The notes under the pieces were generated by a model. The model saw only the letters and a program-made list of their open reading frames with translations, made no database searches and was not told the DNA's origin. DNA of 64,000 bases from Azospirillum fermentarium (lineage in GTDB: Bacteria > Pseudomonadota > Alphaproteobacteria > Azospirillales > Azospirillaceae). Where the stretch lies: contig NZ_JAOQNH010000001.1 in the NCBI RefSeq assembly GCF_025961205.1, forward strand, positions 582,001 through 646,000. The letters run 5' to 3'. Position numbers and translations under genes: made by a program. Below, piece after piece: positions 8,260 through 17,030 of this stretch; position 1 is the stretch's first letter, and every line of letters starts with the position of its first letter.

Positions 8260-10923
8260 ATGGAAACGAGCGTTTATCGTTTCATTTTCCGCCACAGCCT
8301 GCGCCAGCAGATTCTTCTGCTTATTCTGACCCTGCTGTCCTTTCCGTTTCTGTACGCATCCCTGGACCTGCCCAAACGGATCGTCAACAACGCCATCGGC
8401 GGAAAGAACATCCCCCCCGATATCCTGGGTTATCCGGTGGATCAGGTGGCGTACCTGATGCTGCTGTCGGGGGCGTTCCTGGTGCTGGTGCTGGTCAACG
8501 GCTGGTTCAAGTACAAGATCAACACGTATAAGGGCCGACTCGGCGAACGGATGCTGCGGCGCCTGCGCTACGAGCTGTACGCCCGCATCCTGCGCTTTCC
8601 CCTGCCCCGTTTCCGCCGCGTCTCCTCGGGCGAACTCATTCCCATGATCACGGCGGAGGTGGAGCCGCTGGGCGGTTTCATCGGCGATGCCCTGGCGGTG
8701 CCGGTGTTCCAGGGCGGGACGCTGGTGGTCTACATCGCCTTCATCTTCATGCAGGATCCCATTCTGGGCGGGGCGGCGGTGGCCCTCTATCCCTTTCAGG
8801 GGTGGCTGATCCCGCGGCTGCAGCGCACGGTCAACCAGCTTGGCAAGCAGCGGGTGCGGGCCATGCGGCAGATTTCCGACCGCATCGGCGAAACCGTGTC
8901 GGGGGCGCAGGAAATCCACGCCCACGGCACCGCGCCCTGGCATCTGGCCGACATCTCCAGCCGGCTGGGCGACGTCTACGATATCCGGTTCGAGATCTAC
9001 CAGCGCAAGTTCTTCATCAAATTCCTGAACAACTTCATCAACCAGCTCACCCCCTTCTTCTTCTACGCCATCGGCGGTTATCTGGTGATCCGCGGCAGCC
9101 TGTCGTTCGGGGCGCTGGTGGCGGTGCTGGCCGCCTACAAGGATCTGGCCGCCCCGTGGAAGGAGCTTCTGGACTGGTACCAGCAGAAGGAGGACAACCG
9201 GATCAAGTACGAACAGGTGGTCGAACAGTTCCACCTGCCCGATCTGCTGGACGAGACGCTGGTGGCCGCCCCGCCGGAACCGGGCGCACCCCCGGCCGGC
9301 GAACCAGCGCCGCGGCTGGACGGCACCCTGACGTTCAGCGGCGTCACCCTGGCCGACGACGGCGCCACGCCCGTGCTGGAGGGGGTGAACGCCACCATCG
9401 CCCTGGACGGCCACACCGCCATCACCGGTTCCGGCACCGGGCGGGACGAGATGGCCCAGCTCATCGCCCGGCTGCTGCTGCCCAGCGGCGGCCAGATCCG
9501 CTGGAACGGCCAGGATTACACCCGTCTGCCCGAAAGCGTCACCGGGCGGCGCATCGCCTATGTGGGGCCGCAGCCGCACCTGTTCGCCGCGTCCTTGTAT
9601 GAAAACCTGATCTACGGCCTGCGCCGCCCGCCGGCGGTCCCGGCGGAGGAACCGGACGATCCGCGCGCGCGCCGCCGCCGGTTCGAATCGCTGGCCGCCG
9701 GCAACACGGTGCTGGAGCCGGCGGGCGACTGGATCGACTTCGCCGCCGCCGGCTGCGACGGGCCGCAGATGCTGGAGGAACGGGTGACCGGCCTGCTGGC
9801 GGCGGTGCATCTGGACGATGACGTCTATGGCATGGGGCTGAACCACACCATCGACCCCGATCTGCGCCCGGACATCGCCGCCCGCGTGCTGGCCGCCCGC
9901 GAGGCGGCGGAAGGGCTGCTGTCGGAGAACCCGAAGCTGGGACGGCTGGTGGAGCGGTTCGATCCCGAGCGTTTCAACACCAACGCCAGCGTGGCGGAGA
10001 ACCTGCTGTTCGGCACGCCGGTCGGCCCGACCTTCGCCATCGACGCGCTGGCGGCCAACGATTACGTGCTCCATGTGCTGGAAAAGGCCGGCCTGACCCA
10101 GGGGTTCCTGGAAGCCGGGCACCGGGTGGCGGAAACCATGGTGGAGCTGTTCTCCGGCCTGCCGCCGGGGCACGAGTTCTTCGAGCGCTTCTCCTTCATC
10201 AGCTTCGCCGACCTGCCGGCGTTCCAGGCCATCCTGGGCCAGGTGGGCAAGGACGGGCTGGGCAGCCTGAGCGGGGAATCGCGCACCCGCCTGATGGCCC
10301 TGCCCTTCCGCCTGGTCCAGGCGCGCCACCGCCTGGGCCTGCTGACCCCGGAGAAGGAGGCGCGGCTCCTGGAGGCCCGCCGGCTGTTTGCCCGCGACCT
10401 GCCCGCCGACCTGCGCCCGGCGGTGGAGTTCTTCGATCCCCGCCGCTACAACGCCGCCGCCTCGATCCAGGACAACATCCTGTTCGGCAAGCTGGTCTAC
10501 GGCCAGCCCCAGGCCCAGGCCAAGGTGTCGGCCATGATGGCGGAGGTGGTGGAACGGCTGGACCTGCGCGGCAGCATCATCGCCGTCGGGCTGAACCACC
10601 CGGTGGGCATCGCCGGGTCACGCCTGAGCGGTGCCCAGCGCCAGAAGGTGGCGATTGCCCGCGCCCTGCTGAAGAATCCCGACCTTCTGGTGCTGAGCGA
10701 GGCCACCGCCGGCCTGGACCCCCGCACCCAGGCCCGCATCCATGCCACCATCCGCGAGGAACGCCGGGGCCGCGGTCTGGTGTGGGTGCTCCATCAGCCC
10801 GCCTTGGCACAGAGCTTCGATCATGTTCTGGTGATGAAGAGTGGACGGATTGTCGAACACGGAACTTATGATACTCTCAATAATGACGGGACGCTGTTCC
10901 ATGAGCTGATGCGGGCGGACTGA
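8260..10923 (+). CDS. ABC transporter-like membrane protein with expanded, degenerate ATPase domain
   Basis: The N-terminal 320 residues form an ABC-exporter transmembrane domain with several hydrophobic helices. The nucleotide-binding domain starts near 350. Its Walker A site (GSGTGRDE, about 389-396) lacks the usual Lys and Ser/Thr. The signature LSGAQRQ lies near 788, Walker B is LLVLSEATAGLD (first Asp replaced by Ser, Glu kept), and an H-loop His follows in VLHQP near 845. The Walker A-to-signature distance is about 395 residues against roughly 110 usually, because of a large insert. Inside it a Q-loop-like segment recurs three times (ENLIYG, ENLLFG, DNILFG). I chose the ATG at 8260, with AGGA upstream; ATGs at 8158 and 8203 are alternatives. 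The gene is followed closely by a cyclic-nucleotide-binding gene. Confidence 0.8.
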   Translation: METSVYRFIFRHSLRQQILLLILTLLSFPFLYASLDLPKRIVNNAIGGKNIPPDILGYPVDQVAYLMLLSGAFLVLVLVNGWFKYKINTYKGRLGERMLRRLRYELYARILRFPLPRFRRVSSGELIPMITAEVEPLGGFIGDALAVPVFQGGTLVVYIAFIFMQDPILGGAAVALYPFQGWLIPRLQRTVNQLGKQRVRAMRQISDRIGETVSGAQEIHAHGTAPWHLADISSRLGDVYDIRFEIYQRKFFIKFLNNFINQLTPFFFYAIGGYLVIRGSLSFGALVAVLAAYKDLAAPWKELLDWYQQKEDNRIKYEQVVEQFHLPDLLDETLVAAPPEPGAPPAGEPAPRLDGTLTFSGVTLADDGATPVLEGVNATIALDGHTAITGSGTGRDEMAQLIARLLLPSGGQIRWNGQDYTRLPESVTGRRIAYVGPQPHLFAASLYENLIYGLRRPPAVPAEEPDDPRARRRRFESLAAGNTVLEPAGDWIDFAAAGCDGPQMLEERVTGLLAAVHLDDDVYGMGLNHTIDPDLRPDIAARVLAAREAAEGLLSENPKLGRLVERFDPERFNTNASVAENLLFGTPVGPTFAIDALAANDYVLHVLEKAGLTQGFLEAGHRVAETMVELFSGLPPGHEFFERFSFISFADLPAFQAILGQVGKDGLGSLSGESRTRLMALPFRLVQARHRLGLLTPEKEARLLEARRLFARDLPADLRPAVEFFDPRRYNAAASIQDNILFGKLVYGQPQAQAKVSAMMAEVVERLDLRGSIIAVGLNHPVGIAGSRLSGAQRQKVAIARALLKNPDLLVLSEATAGLDPRTQARIHATIREERRGRGLVWVLHQPALAQSFDHVLVMKSGRIVEHGTYDTLNNDGTLFHELMRAD

Positions 10924-10947
10924 ATCCGCCGGCGAAGGAGGGCAACG

Positions 10948-11412
10948 TTGAGCATCATCGACGAAGTGGAATGCCTGCGCAGAATACCCCTGTTCGCCAA
11001 CATCGAGGTGCCGAAGCTCAAGCTTCTGGCGTTTACCAGCGAACGCATGTGTTTTCCTGCCGGTGAAGTCCTGTTCCGGCAGAACGAAATGGGTGGTTCC
11101 GCCTATATCATCTTGGACGGCGAGGCGCGCGTGCTGGTCGATACGCCGGGCGGCCCGCTGGCCGTGGCAACCTTGCGGCGCAGCGACATCGTGGGCGAGA
11201 TCGCCATCCTGTGCGACGTGCCCCGCACCGCCAGCGTCATCGCCGAAACCGACCTGACGGTCCTGTGCATTTCCAAGGACACCTTCTTCCGCATGGTGAT
11301 GGAATTCCCGCAGATGGGGGTGGAGGTGATGCGCGTCCTGGCCCAGCGGCTGGAGCACACCACCCGTCAGGTCCGCCATCTGGCGGCCGCCGCCGTTCCC
11401 GCTCACGCCTGA
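10948..11412 (+). CDS. Cyclic nucleotide-binding domain protein
   Basis: This 154-residue protein is a single CAP-family effector-binding domain. It opens with LRRIPLFANIEVPKLKLLAF and continues with GEVLFRQNEMGGSAYIILDGEARV and GDIVGEIAIL-like motifs (here SDIVGEIAIL), ending in a C-terminal helix. PRTASVIAETDLTVL is the phosphate-binding cassette region. There is no DNA-binding helix-turn-helix, so it is probably a regulatory or docking module and not a transcription factor. It starts at a TTG (10948), supported by GGAGG seven bases upstream. It lies 24 bases after the ABC-like gene and may regulate it; both its ligand and that link are inferred. Confidence 0.85.
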   Translation: MSIIDEVECLRRIPLFANIEVPKLKLLAFTSERMCFPAGEVLFRQNEMGGSAYIILDGEARVLVDTPGGPLAVATLRRSDIVGEIAILCDVPRTASVIAETDLTVLCISKDTFFRMVMEFPQMGVEVMRVLAQRLEHTTRQVRHLAAAAVPAHA

Positions 11413-11448
11413 CCCCGTTTTCCCCGTCCCCCCTGCCCGGCCCCCGTC

Positions 11449-12138
11449 ATGCCCACCGATCAGCCCACCGGCGTCCCGCTTCCCGGCTGGACGCCGCGCC
11501 CCCGCCCGCCCCGCACCGCTGCCGAAGGCCGCTTCTGCCGGCTGGAGCCGCTGGACCCCGCCCGCCACGGGCCGGCCCTGTCCGCCGCCAACGCCACCGA
11601 CACAGCGGGGCGCATGTGGACCTATCTCGGTTACGGCCCCTTTGCCGATGACGGCGCCTATACCGCGTGGCTGGAAGCGCAGGCGGCTCTGGACGATCCC
11701 CTGTTCCACGCCATCGTGACGCCGGAGCACGGGGCCGCCGGGCTGGCGTCCTATCTGCGCATCGAACCGGCGGTGGGGGTGATCGAGATCGGCCATCTGG
11801 CCTTCTCCCCCCGGCTCCAGCGCACGCCGGCGGCGACGGAGGCGCTGTTCCTGCTGCTGCGCCGGGCCTTCGACGAACTGGGTTACCGCCGGGTGGAATG
11901 GAAGTGCGATTCCCTCAACGCCCCTTCCGCCCGCGCCGCCGCGCGGCTGGGCTTCACCTATGAGGGGCTGTTCCGGCAGGCCACGATCACCAAGGGCCGC
12001 AACCGCGACACCGCATGGTATTCCATCATCGACGGCGAATGGCCCGCCATCCGGGCGGGCTTCGAAGCATGGCTGGCCCCGGATAATTTCGACGGAACCG
12101 GGGCGCAGCGGCGGTCGTTGCAGGAAATGCGGGGATAA
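11449..12138 (+). CDS. GNAT family N-acetyltransferase, RimJ/RimL-like
   Basis: This 229-residue protein has the layout of GCN5-related acetyltransferases of the RimJ/RimL branch: RFCRLEPLDPARHGPAL at the start of the fold, a central beta-strand region with IEIGHLAFSPRLQRTPAATEALFLLL (acetyl-CoA-binding loop and helix), and a C-terminal SARAAARLGFTYEGLFRQ motif that is near-diagnostic of the group. It would acetylate an amine on a protein N-terminus, polyamine or small molecule; the substrate cannot be stated. It stands alone on the plus strand, 36 bases after the cyclic-nucleotide-binding gene, and ends at a convergent terminator region shared with trmB. Confidence 0.88.
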   Translation: MPTDQPTGVPLPGWTPRPRPPRTAAEGRFCRLEPLDPARHGPALSAANATDTAGRMWTYLGYGPFADDGAYTAWLEAQAALDDPLFHAIVTPEHGAAGLASYLRIEPAVGVIEIGHLAFSPRLQRTPAATEALFLLLRRAFDELGYRRVEWKCDSLNAPSARAAARLGFTYEGLFRQATITKGRNRDTAWYSIIDGEWPAIRAGFEAWLAPDNFDGTGAQRRSLQEMRG

Positions 12139-12187
12139 GCGGGGCCGCCGGCCCCGCACCCCGCTTGGGAGACCGGGGGCCTCCCAA
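12139..12187. terminator. Paired hairpins between convergent GNAT and trmB genes
   Basis: Two inverted repeats occupy the gap between the convergent genes. The first has 9-base perfect arms (12139-12147 and 12149-12157). The second pairs TTGGGAG at 12165-12171 with CTCCCAA at 12181-12187. Neither is followed by a long T-run, so they are probable but not certain bidirectional terminators. Confidence 0.5.
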
Positions 12188-12195
12188 ACCCGCCG

Positions 12196-12930
12196 TCAGC
12201 GGGGCTTGCGGACGAAGCGCAGGAAGACGGGCTTGCGGCCGGCCACGATGGCCTTTTCCTCGTACCGGGTGGGGGGCCAGTCGGCGGGGCGGATGCGCCA
12301 GTCGGACGGAACCCGCGCCGTCCATTCGAAATCCGGCGATTTCACCGTGTGTTCCAGCATCCAGCGCAGCAGGCTCATGTCGTCGCTGGCCAGCCGCAGT
12401 TCCGCCCCGTCCTTCAGCACGCGGGCCAGCTTGGGCAGGTTGTCGGGGCCGATGAAGCGGCGGTCCCAATGGCGCTTCTTCGGCCACGGGTCGGCGAACA
12501 GCACGAACGCCCGCCCGATGGACGCGTCGGGCAGCGCATCCAGCAGCGGACGCGCGTCGTCGGGCAGGATGCGCACGGTGTCTTCCAGACCGTCGCGGTC
12601 CACCATGGCCAAAAGCCCGGCCACCCCGTTCACGAACGGCTCGCACCCGATCACGCCCACGGTGGGGTTGTGCTTGGCCTGCCACGCCAGATGATGGCCG
12701 CTGCCGAATCCCACCTCCAGCCACACGTCGTCCACCGGGCGGGGGAACACGCTGTGCGGGTCTACCCGCTCACCCGGCTGCGGCACCGGCAGCGACAGCG
12801 CCGGCAGCAGCGTTTCCAGCAGGCCGGATTTGTGCTTGCGCAGCGGGCGCCCCTTGCGCCGGCCATAGAGCCGCCGGGCCTGAGCCTCCTGCTCCGGGTC
12901 CGGCACGTCGTGGATGCTGTCGTCGGTCAT
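12196..12930 (-). CDS. trmB: tRNA (guanine-N7-)-methyltransferase
   Basis: TrmB makes m7G46 in the variable loop of tRNAs using S-adenosylmethionine. The 244-residue protein has an Arg/Lys-rich N-terminus (RRLYGRRKGRPLRKHKSGLLE), the SAM-binding VWLEVGFGSGHHL motif and the family signature FADPWPKKRHWDRRFI, plus a C-terminal TRYEEKAIVAGRKPVF segment typical of TrmB. All expected motifs are present and the length fits. It lies downstream of metK, which supplies its cofactor, in a conserved alphaproteobacterial order. A strong hairpin between the two genes suggests that it is transcribed partly on its own. Confidence 0.95.
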   Translation of the reverse strand: MTDDSIHDVPDPEQEAQARRLYGRRKGRPLRKHKSGLLETLLPALSLPVPQPGERVDPHSVFPRPVDDVWLEVGFGSGHHLAWQAKHNPTVGVIGCEPFVNGVAGLLAMVDRDGLEDTVRILPDDARPLLDALPDASIGRAFVLFADPWPKKRHWDRRFIGPDNLPKLARVLKDGAELRLASDDMSLLRWMLEHTVKSPDFEWTARVPSDWRIRPADWPPTRYEEKAIVAGRKPVFLRFVRKPR

Positions 12931-12950
12931 CGCTCAAGCCCTGAAAACGG

Positions 12951-12978
12951 CAGCAGGGGCCGGAACCGGCCCCTGCTG
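12951..12978 (-). terminator. Terminator-like hairpin downstream of metK
   Basis: A perfect 13-base inverted repeat (12951-12963 and 12966-12978) lies just after the metK stop. On the minus strand it is followed by a short T-rich stretch (CGTTTTC), which fits a rho-independent terminator for metK. Confidence 0.65.
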
Positions 12979-13021
12979 TTAGAACGGGTGCACGCACGGG
13001 GCACCGATGCCCCGCCGGCTT

Positions 13022-14191
13022 TTAGAAGAACGCGGTGCGCAGGTCGTTGACCAGATCGGTCTTTTCCCACGAGAAGCCGCCGTCCGCCTCCGGCTCGCGC
13101 CCGAAGTGGCCATAGGCCGCGGTGCGGGCGTAGATCGGCTTGTTCAGCCCCAGATGGGTGCGGATGCCGCGGGGCGACAGGTTGACAAGCTGCTGGAGCA
13201 CGTCCGACAGCCGCGCCTCGTCCACCGTGCCGGTGCCGGCGGTGTCGATGTAGACCGACAGCGGCCTGGACACGCCGATGGCGTAGCTGAGCTGGATCGT
13301 GCACTTCTCCGCCAGACCGGCGGCGACGACGTTCTTGGCCAGATAGCGGGCGGCATAGGCCGCCGAGCGGTCCACCTTGGTCGGATCCTTGCCCGAGAAG
13401 GCGCCGCCGCCGTGGGGGGCCGCACCGCCGTAGGTGTCCACGATGATCTTGCGGCCGGTCAGGCCGGCGTCACCGTCCGGGCCGCCGATGACGAAACGGC
13501 CGGTCGGGTTGACGTAGAAATTGGCCTCGTCGCACATCCAGCCGTTGGGCAGGCAGTTGACGACGTGCGGGCGCACGATCTCGCGCACATCCGCCGCCGA
13601 CAGCCCCTCGGCATGCTGGGTGGACACCACGATGGAGGTGGCGCGCACCGGCTTGCCGTTTTCGTATTGCAGCGTCACCTGGCTCTTGGCGTCGGGGCCG
13701 AGCTGCGGGGCCGCACCCGAATGACGCGCCTCGGCCAGCGACTTCAGGATCGCGTGGGAATAATAGATCGGAGCCGGCATCAGCGCCGGGGTTTCGTTGC
13801 AGGCGAAACCGAACATGATGCCCTGGTCGCCCGCCCCTTCGTCCTTCTCACCGGCGGCATCGACGCCGACCGCGATGTCGGCGGACTGGGAATGGACCAG
13901 GCACTTGACGTCCATCTTCTCCCAATGGAAGCCGTCCTGCTCGTAGCCGATGTCCTTCACCGCATGGCGGGCCACCTGGACCAGCAGGTCGGGCGTGATC
14001 GCCTCGGGCCCACGGACCTCGCCCGCCAGGACCACCTGATTGGTGGTGGCCAGCGTCTCCACCGCCACGCGGGCATAGGGATCGTGCGACAGATACAGAT
14101 CGACGATCGCGTCGGAAATCCGGTCGCACACCTTGTCGGGATGCCCTTCGGACACCGACTCGCTGGTGAAGACATAGGAGCGCTTGGTCAC
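13022..14191 (-). CDS. metK: S-adenosylmethionine synthetase
   Basis: MetK condenses ATP and methionine to S-adenosylmethionine in the cytosol. The 389-residue length and motifs are canonical: [20 protein letters not shown] at the N-terminus (ATP and metal binding), [15 protein letters not shown] sequence (here [15 protein letters not shown]), the P-loop-like [22 protein letters not shown] and the C-terminal [17 protein letters not shown]. It starts at a GTG (14191) preceded by a GAGG ribosome site. It sits between the XRE regulator and trmB on the same strand, a conserved alphaproteobacterial order. A long leader upstream may regulate it. Confidence 0.97.
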   Translation of the reverse strand: MTKRSYVFTSESVSEGHPDKVCDRISDAIVDLYLSHDPYARVAVETLATTNQVVLAGEVRGPEAITPDLLVQVARHAVKDIGYEQDGFHWEKMDVKCLVHSQSADIAVGVDAAGEKDEGAGDQGIMFGFACNETPALMPAPIYYSHAILKSLAEARHSGAAPQLGPDAKSQVTLQYENGKPVRATSIVVSTQHAEGLSAADVREIVRPHVVNCLPNGWMCDEANFYVNPTGRFVIGGPDGDAGLTGRKIIVDTYGGAAPHGGGAFSGKDPTKVDRSAAYAARYLAKNVVAAGLAEKCTIQLSYAIGVSRPLSVYIDTAGTGTVDEARLSDVLQQLVNLSPRGIRTHLGLNKPIYARTAAYGHFGREPEADGGFSWEKTDLVNDLRTAFF

Positions 14192-14400
14192 GGCCTACCT
14201 CGGCTATCTCACAGGAGAAAGATGGAAAAAACCGGCGATTCTACTTTGAGCCACATGAGCTTTTGACAACATTCCGGCTCAGGGTCAAGCAGACTCCCGT
14301 CCCACCGCCGTGAGAAACGCAGAAAGGTCATAAACCGCGCTGTCAAGCCACAGCCTCAGATCCCTAAATCATACGGGAGTAAGGTTGCCGGACGGAAAAC
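14192..14400 (-). promoter_or_regulatory. metK upstream leader and probable promoter region
   Basis: About 330 bases separate metK from the upstream XRE gene. On the minus strand this stretch contains TTGACA (+ strand 14341-14346 region) that could be a -35 box, but no clear -10 was found. Closer to the start, GAGCC (14248-14252) can pair with GGCTC (14276-14280) across a 23-base loop, and the base count of this leader exceeds that of a plain 5' UTR. I could not match it to a known SAM-sensing riboswitch class, so this is a candidate regulatory region only. Confidence 0.35.
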
Positions 14401-14460
14401 ATCGGGCGTCACAAACAATGATGCCGTCCCACACCACGCCCGGACCGCGGCAAAGGACCG

Positions 14461-14489
14461 GCGGAGTCCCCCCCACCCGCGGACTCCGC
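14461..14489 (-). terminator. Hairpin after the XRE regulator gene
   Basis: Perfect 9-base arms (14461-14469 and 14481-14489) around a C-rich loop lie downstream of the XRE regulator gene on the minus strand. They would end the lnt-XRE transcript ahead of metK. There is no T-run, so the strength is uncertain. Confidence 0.5.
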
Positions 14490-14521
14490 ACGGCACCTGG
14501 CGTGAACGGCCGATGGCCGCG

Positions 14522-15004
14522 TCAGTCGGCGGCTTCCAGCGTCCCGGCGTTGGCCACGGCCTTGGTCAGCTCGAACAGCCGCTTGCGCACCGACGGATCG
14601 GTGATCCGGTAATAGGCGCGGACCAGTTCCAGCGTTTCCCGCTTGGCCATCGGGTCCGGCTCATAGCCGGAGCCGGGCTTGTCGTCGTCCAGGCCGCCGT
14701 TCATGGCGGTGATCACCACGCCCGGCTCTTCCGGCATGTCGTCGAAGAAGAACGACACCGGCACGTCGAGAACGCGGCTGAGGTCGAAAAGGCGCGACGC
14801 GCCGATGCGGTTCGCCCCCCGTTCGTATTTCTGCACCTGCTGGAAGGTCAGGCCGATGGCCTCCCCCAGCTTTTCCTGGCTCATGCCCAGAAGCGTGCGG
14901 CGTAACCGCACACGCGATCCCACATGCACGTCGATGGGATTCGGCTTTCCGGTTTTCGGCCGTCCGGTGACACCCCGTCGGCCGCGCGTCGCTGTCGTCT
15001 GCAT
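14522..15004 (-). CDS. XRE-family transcriptional regulator, PhrR-like
   Basis: This 160-residue protein has one Cro/C1 helix-turn-helix (about 22-80). VGSRVRLRRTLLGMSQEKLG, then a recognition-helix region TFQQVQKYERGANRIGASRL and VLDVPVSFFFDDM, is a pattern very common in alphaproteobacteria. The C-terminal half is predicted helical (ETLELVRAYYRITDPSVRKR) and may mediate oligomerisation. The ATG at 15004 was chosen; earlier starts would add about 30 residues that look non-coding. The gene lies between lnt and metK, on the same strand, a position often conserved. Its targets are not known here. Confidence 0.9.
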   Translation of the reverse strand: MQTTATRGRRGVTGRPKTGKPNPIDVHVGSRVRLRRTLLGMSQEKLGEAIGLTFQQVQKYERGANRIGASRLFDLSRVLDVPVSFFFDDMPEEPGVVITAMNGGLDDDKPGSGYEPDPMAKRETLELVRAYYRITDPSVRKRLFELTKAVANAGTLEAAD

Positions 15005-15118
15005 ACCCTGTTCCCTGAATACGTGTGAAATCATACTGTGGACATATCCACGTATGCAGTCAAGCACGCCCTTCGAAAACGAGGCATGCGTCAGTTGCAA
15101 AAGTGAAGATGGGAGCGC

Positions 15119-16705
15119 CTAACGGCGTTGTCCACATACAAATGCCACCCCAACCGCGCTCAAAAGAAGGAGGAGAATCACGCCGTCACCGTAGAGGGCA
15201 TAAAGTGTGGGAGCGGACAGCGGTTGCGGCAAAGCCGCATCCACGATCCCCCGTTGCCCCAGCGCAAGCACGGCGGTGACGCGGCCCACCGGATCGATCA
15301 CGCCGGAAATGCCGGTGTTGGCGCTGCGCACCAGGGGCACCCCCTCCTCCACCGCGCGCACACGGGCGATGGCGAAATGCTGGTGCGGGCCCGCGGTGTT
15401 TCCATACCACGCATCATTGGTCAGATTCAGCATCCAGCCGGGGCGGTCGGCGGGATCGGTGACGGCGGCGGGAAAGATGACCTCGTAGCAGATCAACGGG
15501 CTGACGGGCGGCAGCCCCGGCAGGTGCAGGGTGCGCGGCCCCGGCCCGGCGGAGAACTCCGCCCCGTTGCCGGCGATGGCCCCCACCGGCAGCCAGCGGC
15601 GCAGCGGCATGTATTCGCCGAACGGCACCAGATGGGCCTTGTCATAGGTGGCGCGCACGCTGCCGGCCCCGTCCACGGCGATCATGCTGTTGAAATAGCG
15701 CACGGACCCGTCGGCTTCGCCCTCGGCCCGGGGGGCGCCGGTGATGACCAGGCCGCCGGGCGGGGTGACCGCCGCCAGCGCCATGCGCCGCTGCACATCG
15801 CGGTCCACGAAGAAGGGCACGGCGGTTTCCGGCCAGATCACATGGGTGGGCGGCGGCCCGCCCGCCGGGGGCTGGGCCGACAGGTCCAGGTGCTGGATCA
15901 CATTGTTCTCGCGCTCGCCGGGCGCCCATTTCAGCCGCTGGTCGATGGCGGCCTGCACCAGCCGCAGCCGCACATCGGGCACGAAGGCAGTGGGGTTGCC
16001 GGCCATCCGCCACGCCCCCCACCCGGCCACCCCGGCCAGCACCGCCGCCCCCAACGCCGCGGCCACCGCCACCCGCCGCACGCTTTCGCGCGGATCGGGC
16101 AGCGCCGCGGGCACGGCGGCCAGCAGCACCGTCAGCAGGCTCAACCCGTAGATGCCGGTGACGGAGACAATCTGCAGCACCGGTCCCACATCGACCCAGC
16201 CATAGCCGATGGCGTTCCAGGGAAAGCCGGTGAACAGATGCCCGCGCAGCCATTCGCACACGGTCCACAGCACGGCGAACAGCACCACCCGCGCCAATCC
16301 CCCCCGGCGCCCCAGCACCCAGGTTCCCAGCGTGGCGGCCCCGCCGAAGAAGGCCAGCACGATGGGCAGCCCCGCGGCCGACAGCGGCAATGCCCACCAG
16401 AAGCGCCCGATGTCGGTGAACAGCGCGAACGAGATCCAGTAGAGCCCGAGCAGATGATGGCCGAAGGCGAAGGCCCACCCGACGGCATAGGCTGCGCGTT
16501 TGCTGCGGCATCCGTCCAGCAGCCACAGCAGCCCCGGAAAGGCCGCCAGCAGCACCGGCACGGCCCCCGCCGGCGGCAGGGCGAGCGCGGCCAGTCCTCC
16601 CAGCAGCACGGCGACGGCGAACCGCCGCCCCCCGGACAGGCGGGACAACCATCCGGCGACGGCCGCCAGCGGCCGCGGGGCGATGGTGGGAGAGGGGGCA
16701 TGCAT
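15119..16705 (-). CDS. lnt: Apolipoprotein N-acyltransferase
   Basis: Lnt adds the third acyl chain to the N-terminal Cys of lipoproteins at the outer face of the inner membrane. The 528-residue protein has six or more N-terminal hydrophobic segments (about 30-230), then a nitrilase-fold catalytic domain and a final membrane helix. The triad is intact: Glu293 in VIWPETAVPF, Lys356 in YDKAHLVPFGEY and Cys406 in SPLICYEVIF. FTGFPWNAIGY is another family mark. The ATG at 16705 is chosen; upstream extension looks non-coding. It is followed by the XRE regulator on the same strand. A lolA gene, also for lipoproteins, lies farther away in this window. Confidence 0.96.
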   Translation of the reverse strand: MHAPSPTIAPRPLAAVAGWLSRLSGGRRFAVAVLLGGLAALALPPAGAVPVLLAAFPGLLWLLDGCRSKRAAYAVGWAFAFGHHLLGLYWISFALFTDIGRFWWALPLSAAGLPIVLAFFGGAATLGTWVLGRRGGLARVVLFAVLWTVCEWLRGHLFTGFPWNAIGYGWVDVGPVLQIVSVTGIYGLSLLTVLLAAVPAALPDPRESVRRVAVAAALGAAVLAGVAGWGAWRMAGNPTAFVPDVRLRLVQAAIDQRLKWAPGERENNVIQHLDLSAQPPAGGPPPTHVIWPETAVPFFVDRDVQRRMALAAVTPPGGLVITGAPRAEGEADGSVRYFNSMIAVDGAGSVRATYDKAHLVPFGEYMPLRRWLPVGAIAGNGAEFSAGPGPRTLHLPGLPPVSPLICYEVIFPAAVTDPADRPGWMLNLTNDAWYGNTAGPHQHFAIARVRAVEEGVPLVRSANTGISGVIDPVGRVTAVLALGQRGIVDAALPQPLSAPTLYALYGDGVILLLLLSAVGVAFVCGQRR

Positions 16706-16858
16706 GGCTAAGGGGCCTTCCGACGGTGGACCGGACGCCCGATAGATAAGCCGCCGGCCTTTTCCCGGCACCCGTTTTCGCACGGTGTTTTTTTCCGATG
16801 CCGATGCGCATGCACGCTCTTGCAACGCGCCGCGGCACGCCCTATAAACAGGGGCGCC

Positions 16859-16932
16859 GCGGGTGTAGCTCAATGGTAGAGCAGAAGCTTCCCAAGCTTA
16901 CGACGAGGGTTCGATTCCCTTCACCCGCTCCA
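16859..16932 (+). tRNA. tRNA-Gly (CCC)
   Basis: The 74-base sequence folds as a cloverleaf: acceptor arm GCGGGTG/CACCCGC, D-arm GCTC..GAGC, anticodon loop TTCCCAA with anticodon CCC, T-arm AGGGTTCGATTCCCT and encoded CCA. The lowest anticodon-stem pair is imperfect. Its 3' half is the integration site of the genomic island that follows, and the gene remains complete at the left junction. Confidence 0.95.
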
Positions 16933-16933
16933 A
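16886..16933 (+). repeat. attL: left copy of the 48-base attachment repeat
   Basis: This sequence is the 3' half of tRNA-Gly, from the anticodon arm through CCA plus one base. It is identical over 48 bases to 30704-30751. The mismatch on each side of the shared block fixes the boundaries of the crossover region. Confidence 0.93.
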
Positions 16934-16978
16934 CGATTTCAAGGGTTTGGCCCGGTTCAGCGCTTCAGGTTTGCTGTT

Positions 16979-16997
16979 TTGGGACAAATTTGGGACA
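16979..16997 (+). repeat. Subterminal 19-base repeat, left copy
   Basis: TTGGGACAAATTTGGGACA contains two GGGACA half-sites and recurs exactly at 30565-30583, just inside the other end of the island. A further GTGGGACAG follows at about 17019. Its position and symmetry about the island suggest arm-type integrase or excisionase binding sites (inference). Confidence 0.7.
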
Positions 16998-17030
16998 CTG
17001 ACCCATTGCGAAACAGCGTGGGACAGTGAG

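Noticed and set aside
8245..10599. 784-residue minus-strand frame across the ABC-like gene
   Set aside because: It is composed of Gln/Gly/His/Arg-rich shadow sequence with no domain, while the plus strand has clear ABC motifs.
14192..14400. Known SAM riboswitch upstream of metK
   Set aside because: I compared it by eye with the SAM-II and SAM/SAH consensus elements I recall and found no match, so no riboswitch class is called.
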